NCBI GenBank assembly: GCA_030681835.1
Contig: JAUXRN010000053.1
Span: 1 to 37,834, forward strand
DNA from: Actinomycetota bacterium
GTDB lineage: Bacteria; Actinomycetota; Actinomycetes; S36-B12
Direction of reading: 5' to 3'
Length of the DNA: 37,834 nt
Made by a program: the position numbers and the translations under genes. Below, piece by piece: positions 15,116-22,203 of this stretch (the first letter of the stretch is position 1; each line of letters opens with the position of its first letter). A model generated the notes under the pieces. The model searched no databases. It was not told the origin of the DNA and saw only the letters and a list, made by a program, of their open reading frames with translations.

Positions 15116-15556
15116 CTAGCCGTTGGCCGTGAGCGGGTCGGCACCGTACTTGTTGTCGCCAGGCGTCCCGCGCTGCAGCCAGAACACGAGCAGGATGATG
15201 AAGCCGATGCAGCAGAGGATGGCGAGCAGGTAGCCCCACAGGATCCACCAGCCACTGCGGTCGGTGTCGTGCAGGCGTCGAGCCATGACGGCCAAAGTCG
15301 GCAGCAGCAGGACCAGCCACGCAACGATGAAGAGGAAGCCGACGCCGGGCGACTCGTAGACGTTGACCTGATCGTTCATCGTGAACTCGTACGTCGTCTT
15401 CCCGACGCCCCACCCGATGAGCGAGTCGCCGACGTTGGCGATCGCGTACACGATCACGATGAACAGGTACCACCACCAGAACTGCGAGCGCTGCGCCCTT
15501 CCGCTGAACGTCGCGTAGTTCGAGAAGTTGTGCTTGATCGCTTCGATGAACCCCAT
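15116..15556 (-). CDS. DUF805 membrane protein (copy 3)
   Basis: 146-aa DUF805 protein: MGFIEAIKHNFSNYATFSGRAQRSQFWWWYL (cytosolic N-terminus with the aromatic FWWW block, described in part), then about four helices, with the family signature ARRLHDTDRSGWWIL near residue 95. The C-terminus, RGTPGDNKYGADPL, matches the GTPGDNxYG end of the family. Function is unknown; members are small inner-membrane proteins. It is the most diverged of the three tandem copies, with a longer segment between helices 1 and 2 (KTTYEFTMNDQVNVYESPG). GGAGGAGG precedes the ATG at good spacing. Confidence 0.85.
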   Translation of the reverse strand: MGFIEAIKHNFSNYATFSGRAQRSQFWWWYLFIVIVYAIANVGDSLIGWGVGKTTYEFTMNDQVNVYESPGVGFLFIVAWLVLLLPTLAVMARRLHDTDRSGWWILWGYLLAILCCIGFIILLVFWLQRGTPGDNKYGADPLTANG

Positions 15557-15599
15557 GGTTCCTCCTCCTAGGCCCCGCCTGCGGTCATTGTGGTGGAAA

Positions 15600-15644
15600 A
15601 CGAACGCGGGGCCAGTCCCTTTGAGGAACTGGCCCCGCGTTCGT
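15600..15644 (-). terminator. 17-bp hairpin between DUF805 copies 2 and 3
   Basis: Arms 15600-15616 and 15628-15644 are perfectly complementary over 17 bp, with an 11-nt loop. It starts 9 bp after the stop codon of DUF805 copy 2, so it probably terminates that transcript and lets copy 3 be expressed on its own. Confidence 0.75.
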
Positions 15645-15652
15645 CGTTACGA

Positions 15653-16018
15653 CTATGCGGACGGCGGCGGCCCGTAGGCGTTGTCGCCCGCGGTGCCGGG
15701 CTGGATCCAGAACACGATCAGGATGATGAAGCCGATGCAGGGGATCAGGACCAGCAACTGCAGCCAGCCTGACTTGCCCGTGTCATGCAGGCGGCGGCAG
15801 CCGACCGCGATGGTCGCCAGCCACAGGATGATGAGCACGATGTATCCGATGAAGACGAGGAAGCCGTTGCCCCCGCGGCCAACACCGAACACCAGCGAGA
15901 CCACGATCTCGATGATGTAGATGAACAGGAACCACCACCAGAAGGCCGGACGCGATGCGCGGCCCTCGAAGTTGGACATGTTCGCAAAGCCGGATGAGAT
16001 TGCCTCACCGAAACCCAT
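15653..16018 (-). CDS. DUF805 membrane protein (copy 2)
   Basis: 121-aa DUF805 protein, the shortest of the three: MGFGEAISSGFANMSNFEGRASRPAFWWWFL (start, described in part), helices IIEIVVSLVFGVG and FLVFIGYIVLIILWLATIAVG, the signature CRRLHDTGKSGWLQLL near residue 80, and the end PGTAGDNAYGPPPSA. Copies 1 and 2 share the CRRLHD..SGWLQLL segment more closely with each other than with copy 3, so these two may be the more recent duplicates. Its role is unknown. It is followed by its own hairpin terminator. Confidence 0.85.
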   Translation of the reverse strand: MGFGEAISSGFANMSNFEGRASRPAFWWWFLFIYIIEIVVSLVFGVGRGGNGFLVFIGYIVLIILWLATIAVGCRRLHDTGKSGWLQLLVLIPCIGFIILIVFWIQPGTAGDNAYGPPPSA

Positions 16019-16146
16019 TGTTCCTCCAAGGTCACGGCGCCGGTCCGGCGCGCGTGGCCCTCATTGTTCGCCTAAACGGGGGCCGGCACTAGTGCTTTGC
16101 CGCGTGTCGGTGCCCCGGATTATCCGAAGGGTCCTGCGGGCGGCAG

Positions 16147-16557
16147 CTAGGCGGGCTTGGGTCCGTAGGCGTTGTCGCCCGGCGTGCCCTCCAGGACCCA
16201 GAAGATGAGGAGCACGATGTTGCCGCACGGGACCAACAGGAGCAGCTGGAGCCAGCCGGACTGCCCGCGGTCGTGCAGCCGTCGGCAGCCGACAGCGAGG
16301 AACGGGACGTAGAGGGCGAGGATGACCAGCCCACCGATGATCATGAGGACGATGCCCAGCCAGAAGGCGGCGCCAGGGGTGTCGTTCCGGTCCGTCGTGG
16401 CTGCCCCGACGATCATGAGGACATAGCCCGGCATGAAGACGACGAGGGTGACCAGGGTCAAGAAGAGGTAGAACCACCAGAACTCCGACCGGGTAGCCCG
16501 GCCGTCAAAGCTCGCGTACTTCTGGAAGCAGGTGCGGACAGCCTCGACGAATCCCAT
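16147..16557 (-). CDS. DUF805 membrane protein (copy 1)
   Basis: 136-aa DUF805 protein: MGFVEAVRTCFQKYASFDGRATRSEFWWFYL (start, described in part), a long second helix region (VLMIVGAATTDRNDTPGAAFWLGIVLMIIGGL, in part), the signature CRRLHDRGQSGWLQLL, and the end GTPGDNAYGPKPA. It is the first of the three tandem copies downstream of rplI, and TAAGGAG lies six nt before its ATG, immediately after the rplI hairpin. Confidence 0.85.
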   Translation of the reverse strand: MGFVEAVRTCFQKYASFDGRATRSEFWWFYLFLTLVTLVVFMPGYVLMIVGAATTDRNDTPGAAFWLGIVLMIIGGLVILALYVPFLAVGCRRLHDRGQSGWLQLLLLVPCGNIVLLIFWVLEGTPGDNAYGPKPA

Positions 16558-16575
16558 GTCTACTCCTTACAACGG

Positions 16576-16609
16576 CGTTGGGCCGCACTCTAGTGAGTGC
16601 GGCCCAACG
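16576..16609 (-). terminator. 15-bp perfect hairpin after rplI
   Basis: Arms 16576-16590 and 16595-16609 pair perfectly with a TAGT loop. It lies between the rplI stop (16625) and the first DUF805 start (16557), so it probably ends the ribosomal-protein operon. There is no T-run. Confidence 0.75.
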
Positions 16610-16624
16610 TTTCAGTGCGGGAGA

Positions 16625-17071
16625 TCAGTTGGCAACGACCTCAAGGGCGACCGTCGCGGTCACGTCGGGGTGCACCTCGACCTTGGCCGAATGCCGGCCG
16701 ACCGTCTTGATCGGTGCGGCGAGGGCCACCTTGCGCTTGTCGAGCACCGGCCCGCCGGCCGCCTTCACGGCGTCGGCGACGTCAGACGAGGTGATCGAGC
16801 CGAAGAGCCGGCCCGCCTCCCCGGCCCGCGCCGGCATGGTGATGGTGAGTGCCTCGAGCGCCTGCTTGATCTCGTTGGCGTGGCTCAGGTCGCGGACCTC
16901 GCGGACCTTGCGGGCCCGCTTGATCTGGATGACCTGCTTCTCGCCGCCGCGGGTCCACGCGATGGCAAAGCCACGGGGCAGGAGGTAGTTGCGGCCGTAG
17001 CCGTCCTTGACCTCCACCACGTCGCCGGCGTCGCCGAGTCCGGCGACCTCCTGGGTGAGGATGAGTTTCAT
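16625..17071 (-). CDS. rplI: 50S ribosomal protein bL9
   Basis: 148-aa bL9, normal length. The N-terminal domain [36 protein letters not shown] (described in part) is the family signature, followed by the long connecting helix (about residues 42-78) and the C-terminal rRNA-binding domain with [17 protein letters not shown]. It binds 23S rRNA at the base of the L1 stalk. It is the last gene of the rpsF-ssb-rpsR-rplI operon, 25 bp after rpsR. Confidence 0.97.
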   Translation of the reverse strand: MKLILTQEVAGLGDAGDVVEVKDGYGRNYLLPRGFAIAWTRGGEKQVIQIKRARKVREVRDLSHANEIKQALEALTITMPARAGEAGRLFGSITSSDVADAVKAAGGPVLDKRKVALAAPIKTVGRHSAKVEVHPDVTATVALEVVAN

Positions 17072-17096
17072 AGTCGGTCCTGTTCTGGGTCGCCGG

Positions 17097-17366
17097 TCAG
17101 CGGGCCGTCGTGGTGTAGGGAAGGAGGGCCATCTCGCGTGCGTTCTTCACGGCCATGGCGATGTCGCGCTGGTGCTGCGTGCAGTTCCCCGTCACGCGGC
17201 GGGCGCGGATCTTGCCCCGGTCGGAGATGAACTTGCGCAGCAGGTTGGTGTCCTTGTAGTCGATGCCCTTGACACCTTCCTTGCAGAACGCGCAGGCCTT
17301 CGCCTTGACGATCTTGCCCTTGTCACGCGGCGACGACTTGCGGTCGCCCTTGGAATCTCTTGCCAT
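17097..17366 (-). CDS. rpsR: 30S ribosomal protein bS18, zinc-binding (C+) form
   Basis: 89-aa bS18. The sequence [21 protein letters not shown] (in part) and [29 protein letters not shown] carries CxxC plus CxxH, the putative four zinc ligands of the C+ type (like RpsR1 of M. tuberculosis). In actinobacteria C- paralogues are usually induced by Zur during zinc starvation, so one may exist elsewhere in the genome. The ATG at 17366 is chosen from the conserved [12 protein letters not shown] start; GGAG lies about ten nt upstream. It pairs with bS6 on the platform of the 30S subunit. Confidence 0.96.
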   Translation of the reverse strand: MARDSKGDRKSSPRDKGKIVKAKACAFCKEGVKGIDYKDTNLLRKFISDRGKIRARRVTGNCTQHQRDIAMAVKNAREMALLPYTTTAR

Positions 17367-17419
17367 CTCGCTCGTGCTCCTGTCAGTGGGGTGCTGGCTG
17401 CACCGATGCTGTGTGTCGT

Positions 17420-17905
17420 TTAGAAGGGAGGCTCGTCGAAGCCTGCGCCGCTGGGCGCGGACGCCCACGGGTCGTCAGTGGCACCGGGTGATGCGCCTGC
17501 GCCACCGGCGCTGTCGCCACCGAAGCCACCGCCGCCGCGCTGGACCTTGTTCACCTTGGCGGTCGCGTACTTCAGTGAGGGGCCGACCTCGTCGACCTCC
17601 ATCTCGACTACCGTCCGCTTCTCGCCCTCGCGGGTCTCGTACGAGCGCTGCTTGAGCCGGCCCGTGACCACGACACGCATCCCCTTGGTGAGGGACTCCG
17701 CGACGTTCTCGGCGTACTGGCGCCAGACGCTGCAGCGCATGAAGAGCGCCTCGCCGTCCTTCCACTCGTTGGTGGCCTTGTCGAGCACGCGGGGCGTGGA
17801 CGCGACCGTGAACGACGCCACCGCGGCGCCGCTCGGGGTGAAGCGCAGCTCGGGGTCGCTCGTCAGGTTGCCAACGATGGTGACGTTGACGTCGCCGGCG
17901 GCCAC
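17420..17905 (-). CDS. ssb: Single-stranded DNA-binding protein
   Basis: 161-aa SSB. The N-terminal OB fold starts [23 protein letters not shown], with [40 protein letters not shown] (described in part) forming the DNA-binding core. A glycine-rich linker ([18 protein letters not shown]) follows, and the tail ends FDEPPF, the acidic tip that recruits replication and repair proteins. The GTG start at 17905 shares one base with the rpsF stop (TAGTG), so translation is coupled. A much longer open frame in this phase is fortuitous. Confidence 0.96.
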   Translation of the reverse strand: MAAGDVNVTIVGNLTSDPELRFTPSGAAVASFTVASTPRVLDKATNEWKDGEALFMRCSVWRQYAENVAESLTKGMRVVVTGRLKQRSYETREGEKRTVVEMEVDEVGPSLKYATAKVNKVQRGGGGFGGDSAGGAGASPGATDDPWASAPSGAGFDEPPF

Positions 17906-18213
17906 TACTCGGCTCCCACCGCGACGGGCTCCTCGGCGCGCATCACCTTGGTGCGGATGACGGCCTCGTTCAGGGACAGCTGGCGGTCGAGCTCCTTGAC
18001 GGACTCGACGGTGGCCGTCACGTGCAGCAGGGCGTAGATGCCCTCGGCCTTGTGACCGATCTCGTAGGCGAGCCGGCGGCGGCCCCAGATCTCCACGGAA
18101 TGAACGGTGCCCCCATCGGCGCGGACGACGTTGAGGAACGCCTCCAGGCTGGGAGCGATGGTCTTCTCTTCCAGATCCGGGTCGAGAATGACCATGATCT
18201 CGTATCGACGCAT
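17905..18213 (-). CDS. rpsF: 30S ribosomal protein bS6
   Basis: 102-aa bS6: [30 protein letters not shown] at the start (described in part), then [25 protein letters not shown], the core strands that contact bS18. AAGGAGG ends ten nt before the ATG at 18213; an in-frame TTG at 18219 is closer to it but less likely. It is the first gene of the rpsF-ssb-rpsR-rplI operon, and its leader carries a stem-loop at 18242-18260. Confidence 0.96.
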   Translation of the reverse strand: MRRYEIMVILDPDLEEKTIAPSLEAFLNVVRADGGTVHSVEIWGRRRLAYEIGHKAEGIYALLHVTATVESVKELDRQLSLNEAVIRTKVMRAEEPVAVGAE

Positions 18214-18241
18214 GAACAACCCACCTCCTTCGGACTAGGCG

Positions 18242-18260
18242 GCCACGGTCTCTCCGTGGC
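18242..18260 (-). promoter_or_regulatory. Stem-loop in the rpsF leader
   Basis: GCCACGG and CCGTGGC pair perfectly over 7 bp around a 5-nt loop, ending 12 bp upstream of the Shine-Dalgarno. A bS6:bS18-binding leader motif controls rpsF in many bacteria; whether this hairpin is that motif cannot be judged by eye. Confidence 0.35.
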
Positions 18261-18386
18261 AGGAGGGTGAATGCGTGCCGCTGGGTGCCGAGGCGCCCGG
18301 CGGGCGTCCACAGGCTACCGGCCATGGGGGTGATCCCGGAAATCGCCGGCAGCAGGCTGGCCCCGTGAGCGCACCCCTGCCATTGT

Positions 18387-18404
18387 GGTACCGAAAGCGG
18401 TACC
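18387..18404 (+). promoter_or_regulatory. Palindromic operator of the toxin-antitoxin operon
   Basis: GGTACCG-AAAG-CGGTACC is a perfect 7+4+7 inverted repeat nine nt before the antitoxin ATG. Its right arm overlaps the candidate -10 (TACCGT, 18401-18406). A ribbon-helix-helix antitoxin dimer binding here would block its own promoter. Confidence 0.6.
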
Positions 18405-18412
18405 GTCGTGCC

Positions 18413-18676
18413 ATGGCCGTGAACCTGCGACTCTCGGAGGACTTGGCCGACGGTCTGCGGGCGCTGTCGGCCGAGACGGGCCGGTCCCAGCAAGATCTCG
18501 CCCGCGAAGCAATCGCTGATCTGCTGCGCTGCTATCGGCTGCGCTCGTACCCCCCCGAGGTACGTCATCTCGTGACGCCGGCCGAGCAGCCGTATACGCC
18601 CCTGCCAGCGCACTTGAAGATCCGACTGCCCGAGGGAGTCACCCTTCAGAACATCCTCGACGACATGCGGCAGTGA
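18413..18676 (+). CDS. Ribbon-helix-helix antitoxin (VapB-like)
   Basis: 87-aa predicted antitoxin. The N-terminal [38 protein letters not shown] (residues 1-38, described in part) is a MetJ/Arc-type ribbon-helix-helix domain, and the C-terminal half, rich in proline ([18 protein letters not shown]), would wrap the toxin. The ATG at 18413 is set by the domain start and by TACCGT six nt upstream; an open frame continues further upstream but would include the operator. The stop overlaps the toxin start (GTGA). Confidence 0.82.
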   Translation: MAVNLRLSEDLADGLRALSAETGRSQQDLAREAIADLLRCYRLRSYPPEVRHLVTPAEQPYTPLPAHLKIRLPEGVTLQNILDDMRQ

Positions 18677-19065
18677 TCGCCTACTGCCACAGCAGCGCCC
18701 TGTTGAAGCGCATGCTGAGCGAGGCCGATTCGCCTGACGTCGAAGACGTCCTGCACGTCTTGGCGGATCTGGGGATGTCGCTCGCAACGTCGCGGATCGC
18801 ACACGTCGAGGTCGCCAGAACGCTGCGGTCCGTCATGCCTGGGACCGACCTGGCGGATTTGCTGGCAGGCGTCTGGCACGACGTCGACACCCTCGAGGTC
18901 GGTCGCGACGTGCTCCGGCTGGCGTCCGGGGTTCCCGTTGTCCACCTGCGGGCCCTTGACGCCATCCACGTGGCCAGCGCGCTGCTCTGCGAGGCGACGG
19001 TCGTCGTCACCCGCGACCGGCGGATGGCCCGCGCCTGCTCCGACCTCGGCCTCGCGGTCGCCTGA
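18673..19065 (+). CDS. PIN-domain toxin (VapC-like) with altered first active-site residue
   Basis: 130-aa PIN-domain protein. VapC toxins are magnesium-dependent RNases using three or four acidic residues. Seen here: HVEVARTL (Glu), [10 protein letters not shown] (Asp) and [11 protein letters not shown] (Asp). The first motif, normally MxxYLDSSALxK, reads [12 protein letters not shown], so the first catalytic Asp is replaced by His6. One base (GAC to CAC) separates the two. The toxin may be inactive or weakened, or use a different metal arrangement. The GTG start overlaps the antitoxin TGA. Confidence 0.82.
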   Translation: MIAYCHSSALLKRMLSEADSPDVEDVLHVLADLGMSLATSRIAHVEVARTLRSVMPGTDLADLLAGVWHDVDTLEVGRDVLRLASGVPVVHLRALDAIHVASALLCEATVVVTRDRRMARACSDLGLAVA

Positions 19066-19083
19066 CCGGGGCCGGGGCGCCGT

Positions 19084-19089
19084 TAGGGT
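19084..19089 (+). promoter_or_regulatory. Putative -10 element, leaderless start of exonuclease III gene
   Basis: TAGGGT lies six nt before the GTG at 19096 in the 30-bp gap after the toxin gene. No Shine-Dalgarno is visible. Confidence 0.45.
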
Positions 19090-19095
19090 GGCGCT

Positions 19096-19887
19096 GTGCG
19101 GATCGCGACGTGGAACGTCAACTCGGTAGGCGCCCGCCTCGACCGCGTCCTCGCCTGGCTTGAGTCCGCCCAGCCCGATGTCGTGGCGCTGCAGGAGCTC
19201 AAGTGCACGACCACCGAGTTCCCCGAGATGCCCATCCAGGCGGCCGGGTACGAGGTGGCGGCGCACGGCAACGGCCGGTGGAATGGCGTCGCGATCCTGA
19301 GCCGCGTCGGCCTCGACGATGTCACTCTCGACCTGCCCGGCCAGCCGCCGTACGCCGGCGTCGTGGAGACCCGGGCCGTGGGCGCCACGTGCGGTGGCGT
19401 GCGGGTGTGGAGCGTCTACGTTCCCAACGGTCGAGAACCCGATCACGACCACTACGCCTACAAGCTCGAGTGGTTCGCCGCGCTCCGGGCCACCGTCGCC
19501 GCGGAGCTCGCCGCCGTGCCCGACCGGCCGTTCGCCGTCATCGGGGACTTCAACGTGGCGCCCACGGATGCCGACGTATGGGACATCGCGCAGTTCGTAG
19601 GGTCGACACATGTCACCGAGCCGGAGCGGGCCGCCTTGGCCAACCTGCGAGGGGCCGGGCTGGTCGACATCCCCCCGCGCGCACTGAAGGGCGAGCCGTA
19701 CACGTTCTGGGACTACCGCAACGGCGCCTTCCATCGCGGGTGGGGCATGCGCATCGACCTCGTCTACGCCAACGCGCCCTTCGCCAGCCTGGTCCGCGAT
19801 GCCTGGATCGACCGCGAGGAGCGCAAAGGCAAGGGCGCCTCCGACCACGCTCCCCTCGTCGTGGACCTCGACACCTCGCCCGCATGA
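19096..19887 (+). CDS. xth: Exodeoxyribonuclease III (AP endonuclease)
   Basis: 263-aa XthA-type nuclease of the endonuclease/exonuclease/phosphatase superfamily, acting in base-excision repair. Visible motifs: RIATWNVNSV (Asn), DVVALQELK (metal-binding Glu), VWSVYVPNGR (catalytic Tyr), VIGDFNVAPTDADVWD (Asp and Asn), WGMRIDLVYAN and GASDHAPLVVDL (catalytic Asp-His). All key residues are intact and the length is normal. The stop overlaps the next gene's start as ATGA, so xth and the FemAB-like gene are probably co-transcribed. Confidence 0.95.
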   Translation: MRIATWNVNSVGARLDRVLAWLESAQPDVVALQELKCTTTEFPEMPIQAAGYEVAAHGNGRWNGVAILSRVGLDDVTLDLPGQPPYAGVVETRAVGATCGGVRVWSVYVPNGREPDHDHYAYKLEWFAALRATVAAELAAVPDRPFAVIGDFNVAPTDADVWDIAQFVGSTHVTEPERAALANLRGAGLVDIPPRALKGEPYTFWDYRNGAFHRGWGMRIDLVYANAPFASLVRDAWIDREERKGKGASDHAPLVVDLDTSPA

Positions 19888-21023
19888 CCCTGTCCCTCCG
19901 CGCCATCACGGCGGCCCAGCACGCCGACTGGCTATCCGGCCGGCCCTTCACCTCGTTCCTGCAGCTACCGGAATGGGGCGGCGTCAAGTCCGGTTGGCGG
20001 CCGGAGTCGGTCGGCTGGTTCGAATCCTCCCGGCTGGTCGGCGCAGGCCTGGTCCTCTACCGTCCCGTGCCGCGCCTGCCCCGGCGGTCGCTGGCCTACC
20101 TGCCGGAAGGGCCCGACATCGACTGGCTGCGGCAGAGCCACCCGCACCTGTCCCTCACCGACTGGCTCGACCCGCTGCTCGAGCACTGCCGCCACGCCGG
20201 CGCCTTCCAGGTCAAGATGGGACCGCCCGTCGCCCTCCGTCGCTGGGAGGCCGACACCGTGAAGTCGGCGCTGGCCGAGCAGGGTGATCGCCCCGGGCGG
20301 ATCGGTGAACTGCTGGCCGACTGGCATTCCGGCCCGGCGGCCGTCACGGTCGAACGCCTGCGGTCGTCTGGCTGGGTGCAGGAGCCCGCGCAGGGTGCCG
20401 GCTTCGGTGATGTCCAGCCGCGCTATGTCTTCCAGGTCCCGCTGTCCGGGCGCACACTCGACGACGTCTTCGCCGGCTTCAACCAGCTCTGGCGCCGCAA
20501 CATCCGCAAGGCCGAGAAGTCCGGGGTCGTCGTCGCCGAGGGCGGACGAGACGACCTGGCCGCGTTCCATCGCGTCTACGTCGAGACGGCCAGCCGCGAC
20601 CACTTCACGCCGCGGGCGCAGTCGTACTTCGAGCGCATGTGGGACTGCCTCAACTCCCGTGAGGTGCGACTGCGGCTCTACTGCGCGCACCACGACGGGC
20701 ACCTCGCCGCCGCGACTCTCATGGTCGTCGTGGGCAGGCACGCCTGGTACTCGTACGGCGCGTCCACGACCGCCGACCGCGACGTTCGGCCCTCGAACGC
20801 GCTGCAGTGGCGGATGATCCAGGACGCGCACGCACTCGGCTGTGATACCTACGACCTGCGCGGGATCGCTGACACGCTGGATCCGGCGAACCACCTGTTC
20901 GGCCTGGTGCAGTTCAAGCTGGGCACCGGCGGCTACGTGCAGGAGTACGCCGGCGAGTGGGACCACGTGCTGAGGCCCTTGTGGGCCAAGGGCTTTCAGG
21001 CGTACCAAGCACGCAGAGGATAG
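19884..21023 (+). CDS. FemAB/FemX-like peptidyltransferase (peptidoglycan bridge formation)
   Basis: 379-aa FemAB-family protein, which adds amino acids from aminoacyl-tRNA to the peptidoglycan stem peptide. Two GNAT-like halves are seen: FTSFLQLPEWGGVKSGWRPESVGWF (first, in part) and, after QPRYVFQVPL, FNQLWRRNIRKAEKSGVVV with AFHRVYVETASRDHFTPR (second), then AATLMVVVGRHAWYSYGAS and GCDTYDLRGIADT near the end. The YDLRGI and NIRKAEKSG blocks are family hallmarks. No coiled-coil tRNA-synthetase-like arm is evident, as in FemX. The amino acid used is unknown. It is followed 13 bp later by an alanine-racemase-like gene, a pairing that suggests joint action on the bridge. Confidence 0.88.
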   Translation: MTLSLRAITAAQHADWLSGRPFTSFLQLPEWGGVKSGWRPESVGWFESSRLVGAGLVLYRPVPRLPRRSLAYLPEGPDIDWLRQSHPHLSLTDWLDPLLEHCRHAGAFQVKMGPPVALRRWEADTVKSALAEQGDRPGRIGELLADWHSGPAAVTVERLRSSGWVQEPAQGAGFGDVQPRYVFQVPLSGRTLDDVFAGFNQLWRRNIRKAEKSGVVVAEGGRDDLAAFHRVYVETASRDHFTPRAQSYFERMWDCLNSREVRLRLYCAHHDGHLAAATLMVVVGRHAWYSYGASTTADRDVRPSNALQWRMIQDAHALGCDTYDLRGIADTLDPANHLFGLVQFKLGTGGYVQEYAGEWDHVLRPLWAKGFQAYQARRG

Positions 21024-21036
21024 GGGCGACAACGAC

Positions 21037-22203
21037 ATGGCATTCGCGTTGACAATCGACGGGCAGCGGTGGCGCGAGCAGCTGGATGCCACGTGCGAGG
21101 CGGTCGAGCGCTCGGCCGGCTCCCCGATAGTCCCGGTCATCAAGGGCAACGGCTACGGCATCGGCCAGCGCAATCTCGCCGAGCAGGCCCTCCGACTCGG
21201 CGTCGACACGGTTGCCGTGGGGACGGTGTTCGAGGTCGACGAGGTCGCCGAGTACGGCAACTACGACATCGTCGTGCTCGAGCCATTCGAGCCGCGCGAC
21301 TCGTTCACCGCCGAGGCGTGGTGGCGCATGGGGCAGCAACTGCACGCGGGGCGTGTCATCCGGACCATCGGGTCGCGTGAGGCGTTGCTCGCGCTGGCCG
21401 ACGGGCCCGGCACCGTGCGCGTCCTACTCGAGGCGCAGACGTCCATGCACCGCTTCGGCTTCGACGAGGCGGAGCTGCTGCGAGTGCTGGCGGATCCTGA
21501 CGTCCGCGACGCCTTCCGCCGCGCCAAGGTCCTGGTCGAGGGACTGGCGCTGCACCTGCCGCTCGCCCAGCCGGCCGACGACGTGGACCCGCGACGTGCC
21601 TCGCTCGGCACCGCGCGGGTGCGCGAGGTCGTGCGGTGGGCCGGGCTGTGGCACGCGGAGACGGAGGTCTGGCCTGGCCACAATTCACCGGCCGGCCGGG
21701 TCTGGGTCTCGCACCTCGGCGATGACGAGATGACGGCTGTCGTGCGGGCGGTGCCCGACATCACCCTGCGGGTACGCATCGGCACGCGGCTGTGGCTGGG
21801 CGACCGTCGCTCCCTGCAGGCCGGCGGGACTGTCCTCGCCGTGCACCCCATCGCGCAGGGCACCCACGTCGGCTACCGCCAGCGCACCGGCCCCAAGGAC
21901 GGCACCCTCGTGGTCGTGTCGGGCGGCACGTCCCACGGGATCGGGCTCAATGCCCCCACGCCCGCCTCGAGCGTGCGTCAGCGCGTCGTCACCGCCGGCA
22001 CCGGCGCCCTCGATGCGGCGGGCCGGGCCCTGTCGCCGTTCCGATGGGAGGGCAAGCAGCGCTGGTTCGCCGAGCCGCCGCACCAGCACACATCGATGGT
22101 GTGGCTGCCCAAGGGATGCGTCGTGCCCGCGGTCGGCGATCGCCTCATCGCCGACGTCCGCTTCACGACATCGCGCTTTGACGTGGTCCTCGGCCTAGCG
22201 TGA
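21037..22203 (+). CDS. Alanine-racemase-like PLP protein lacking the catalytic tyrosine
   Basis: 388-aa protein with an alanine-racemase N-terminal barrel: PVIKGNGYGIGQRNLAEQA places the PLP lysine at about residue 36 (AVVKANAYGHG in Alr), QTSMHRFGFDEAEL matches the tGMxRxGf block, and LALHLPLAQ and VRIGTRLWLGD match later blocks. In true Alr the second base is a Tyr in GYADG; the matching position here reads GGTSHG (Thr298), so the tyrosine is missing. The C-terminal domain (LIADVRFTTSRFDVVLGLA) is also diverged. It may bind or decarboxylate/isomerise another substrate or be a non-enzymatic partner. It lies in an operon with the FemAB-like gene. The 3' end overlaps the convergent GT87 gene by 41 bp. 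Confidence 0.75.
   Translation: MAFALTIDGQRWREQLDATCEAVERSAGSPIVPVIKGNGYGIGQRNLAEQALRLGVDTVAVGTVFEVDEVAEYGNYDIVVLEPFEPRDSFTAEAWWRMGQQLHAGRVIRTIGSREALLALADGPGTVRVLLEAQTSMHRFGFDEAELLRVLADPDVRDAFRRAKVLVEGLALHLPLAQPADDVDPRRASLGTARVREVVRWAGLWHAETEVWPGHNSPAGRVWVSHLGDDEMTAVVRAVPDITLRVRIGTRLWLGDRRSLQAGGTVLAVHPIAQGTHVGYRQRTGPKDGTLVVVSGGTSHGIGLNAPTPASSVRQRVVTAGTGALDAAGRALSPFRWEGKQRWFAEPPHQHTSMVWLPKGCVVPAVGDRLIADVRFTTSRFDVVLGLA

Noticed and set aside
18275-18412. Longer antitoxin starting upstream
   Set aside because: The extra residues would read through the operator and promoter; the ribbon-helix-helix domain begins at 18413.
17906-18802. N-terminal extension of SSB
   Set aside because: It reads through rpsF in another frame; the GTG at 17905 starts exactly at the conserved OB fold.
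21037-22203. Genuine alanine racemase
   Set aside because: The catalytic tyrosine position is occupied by threonine in GGTSHG.
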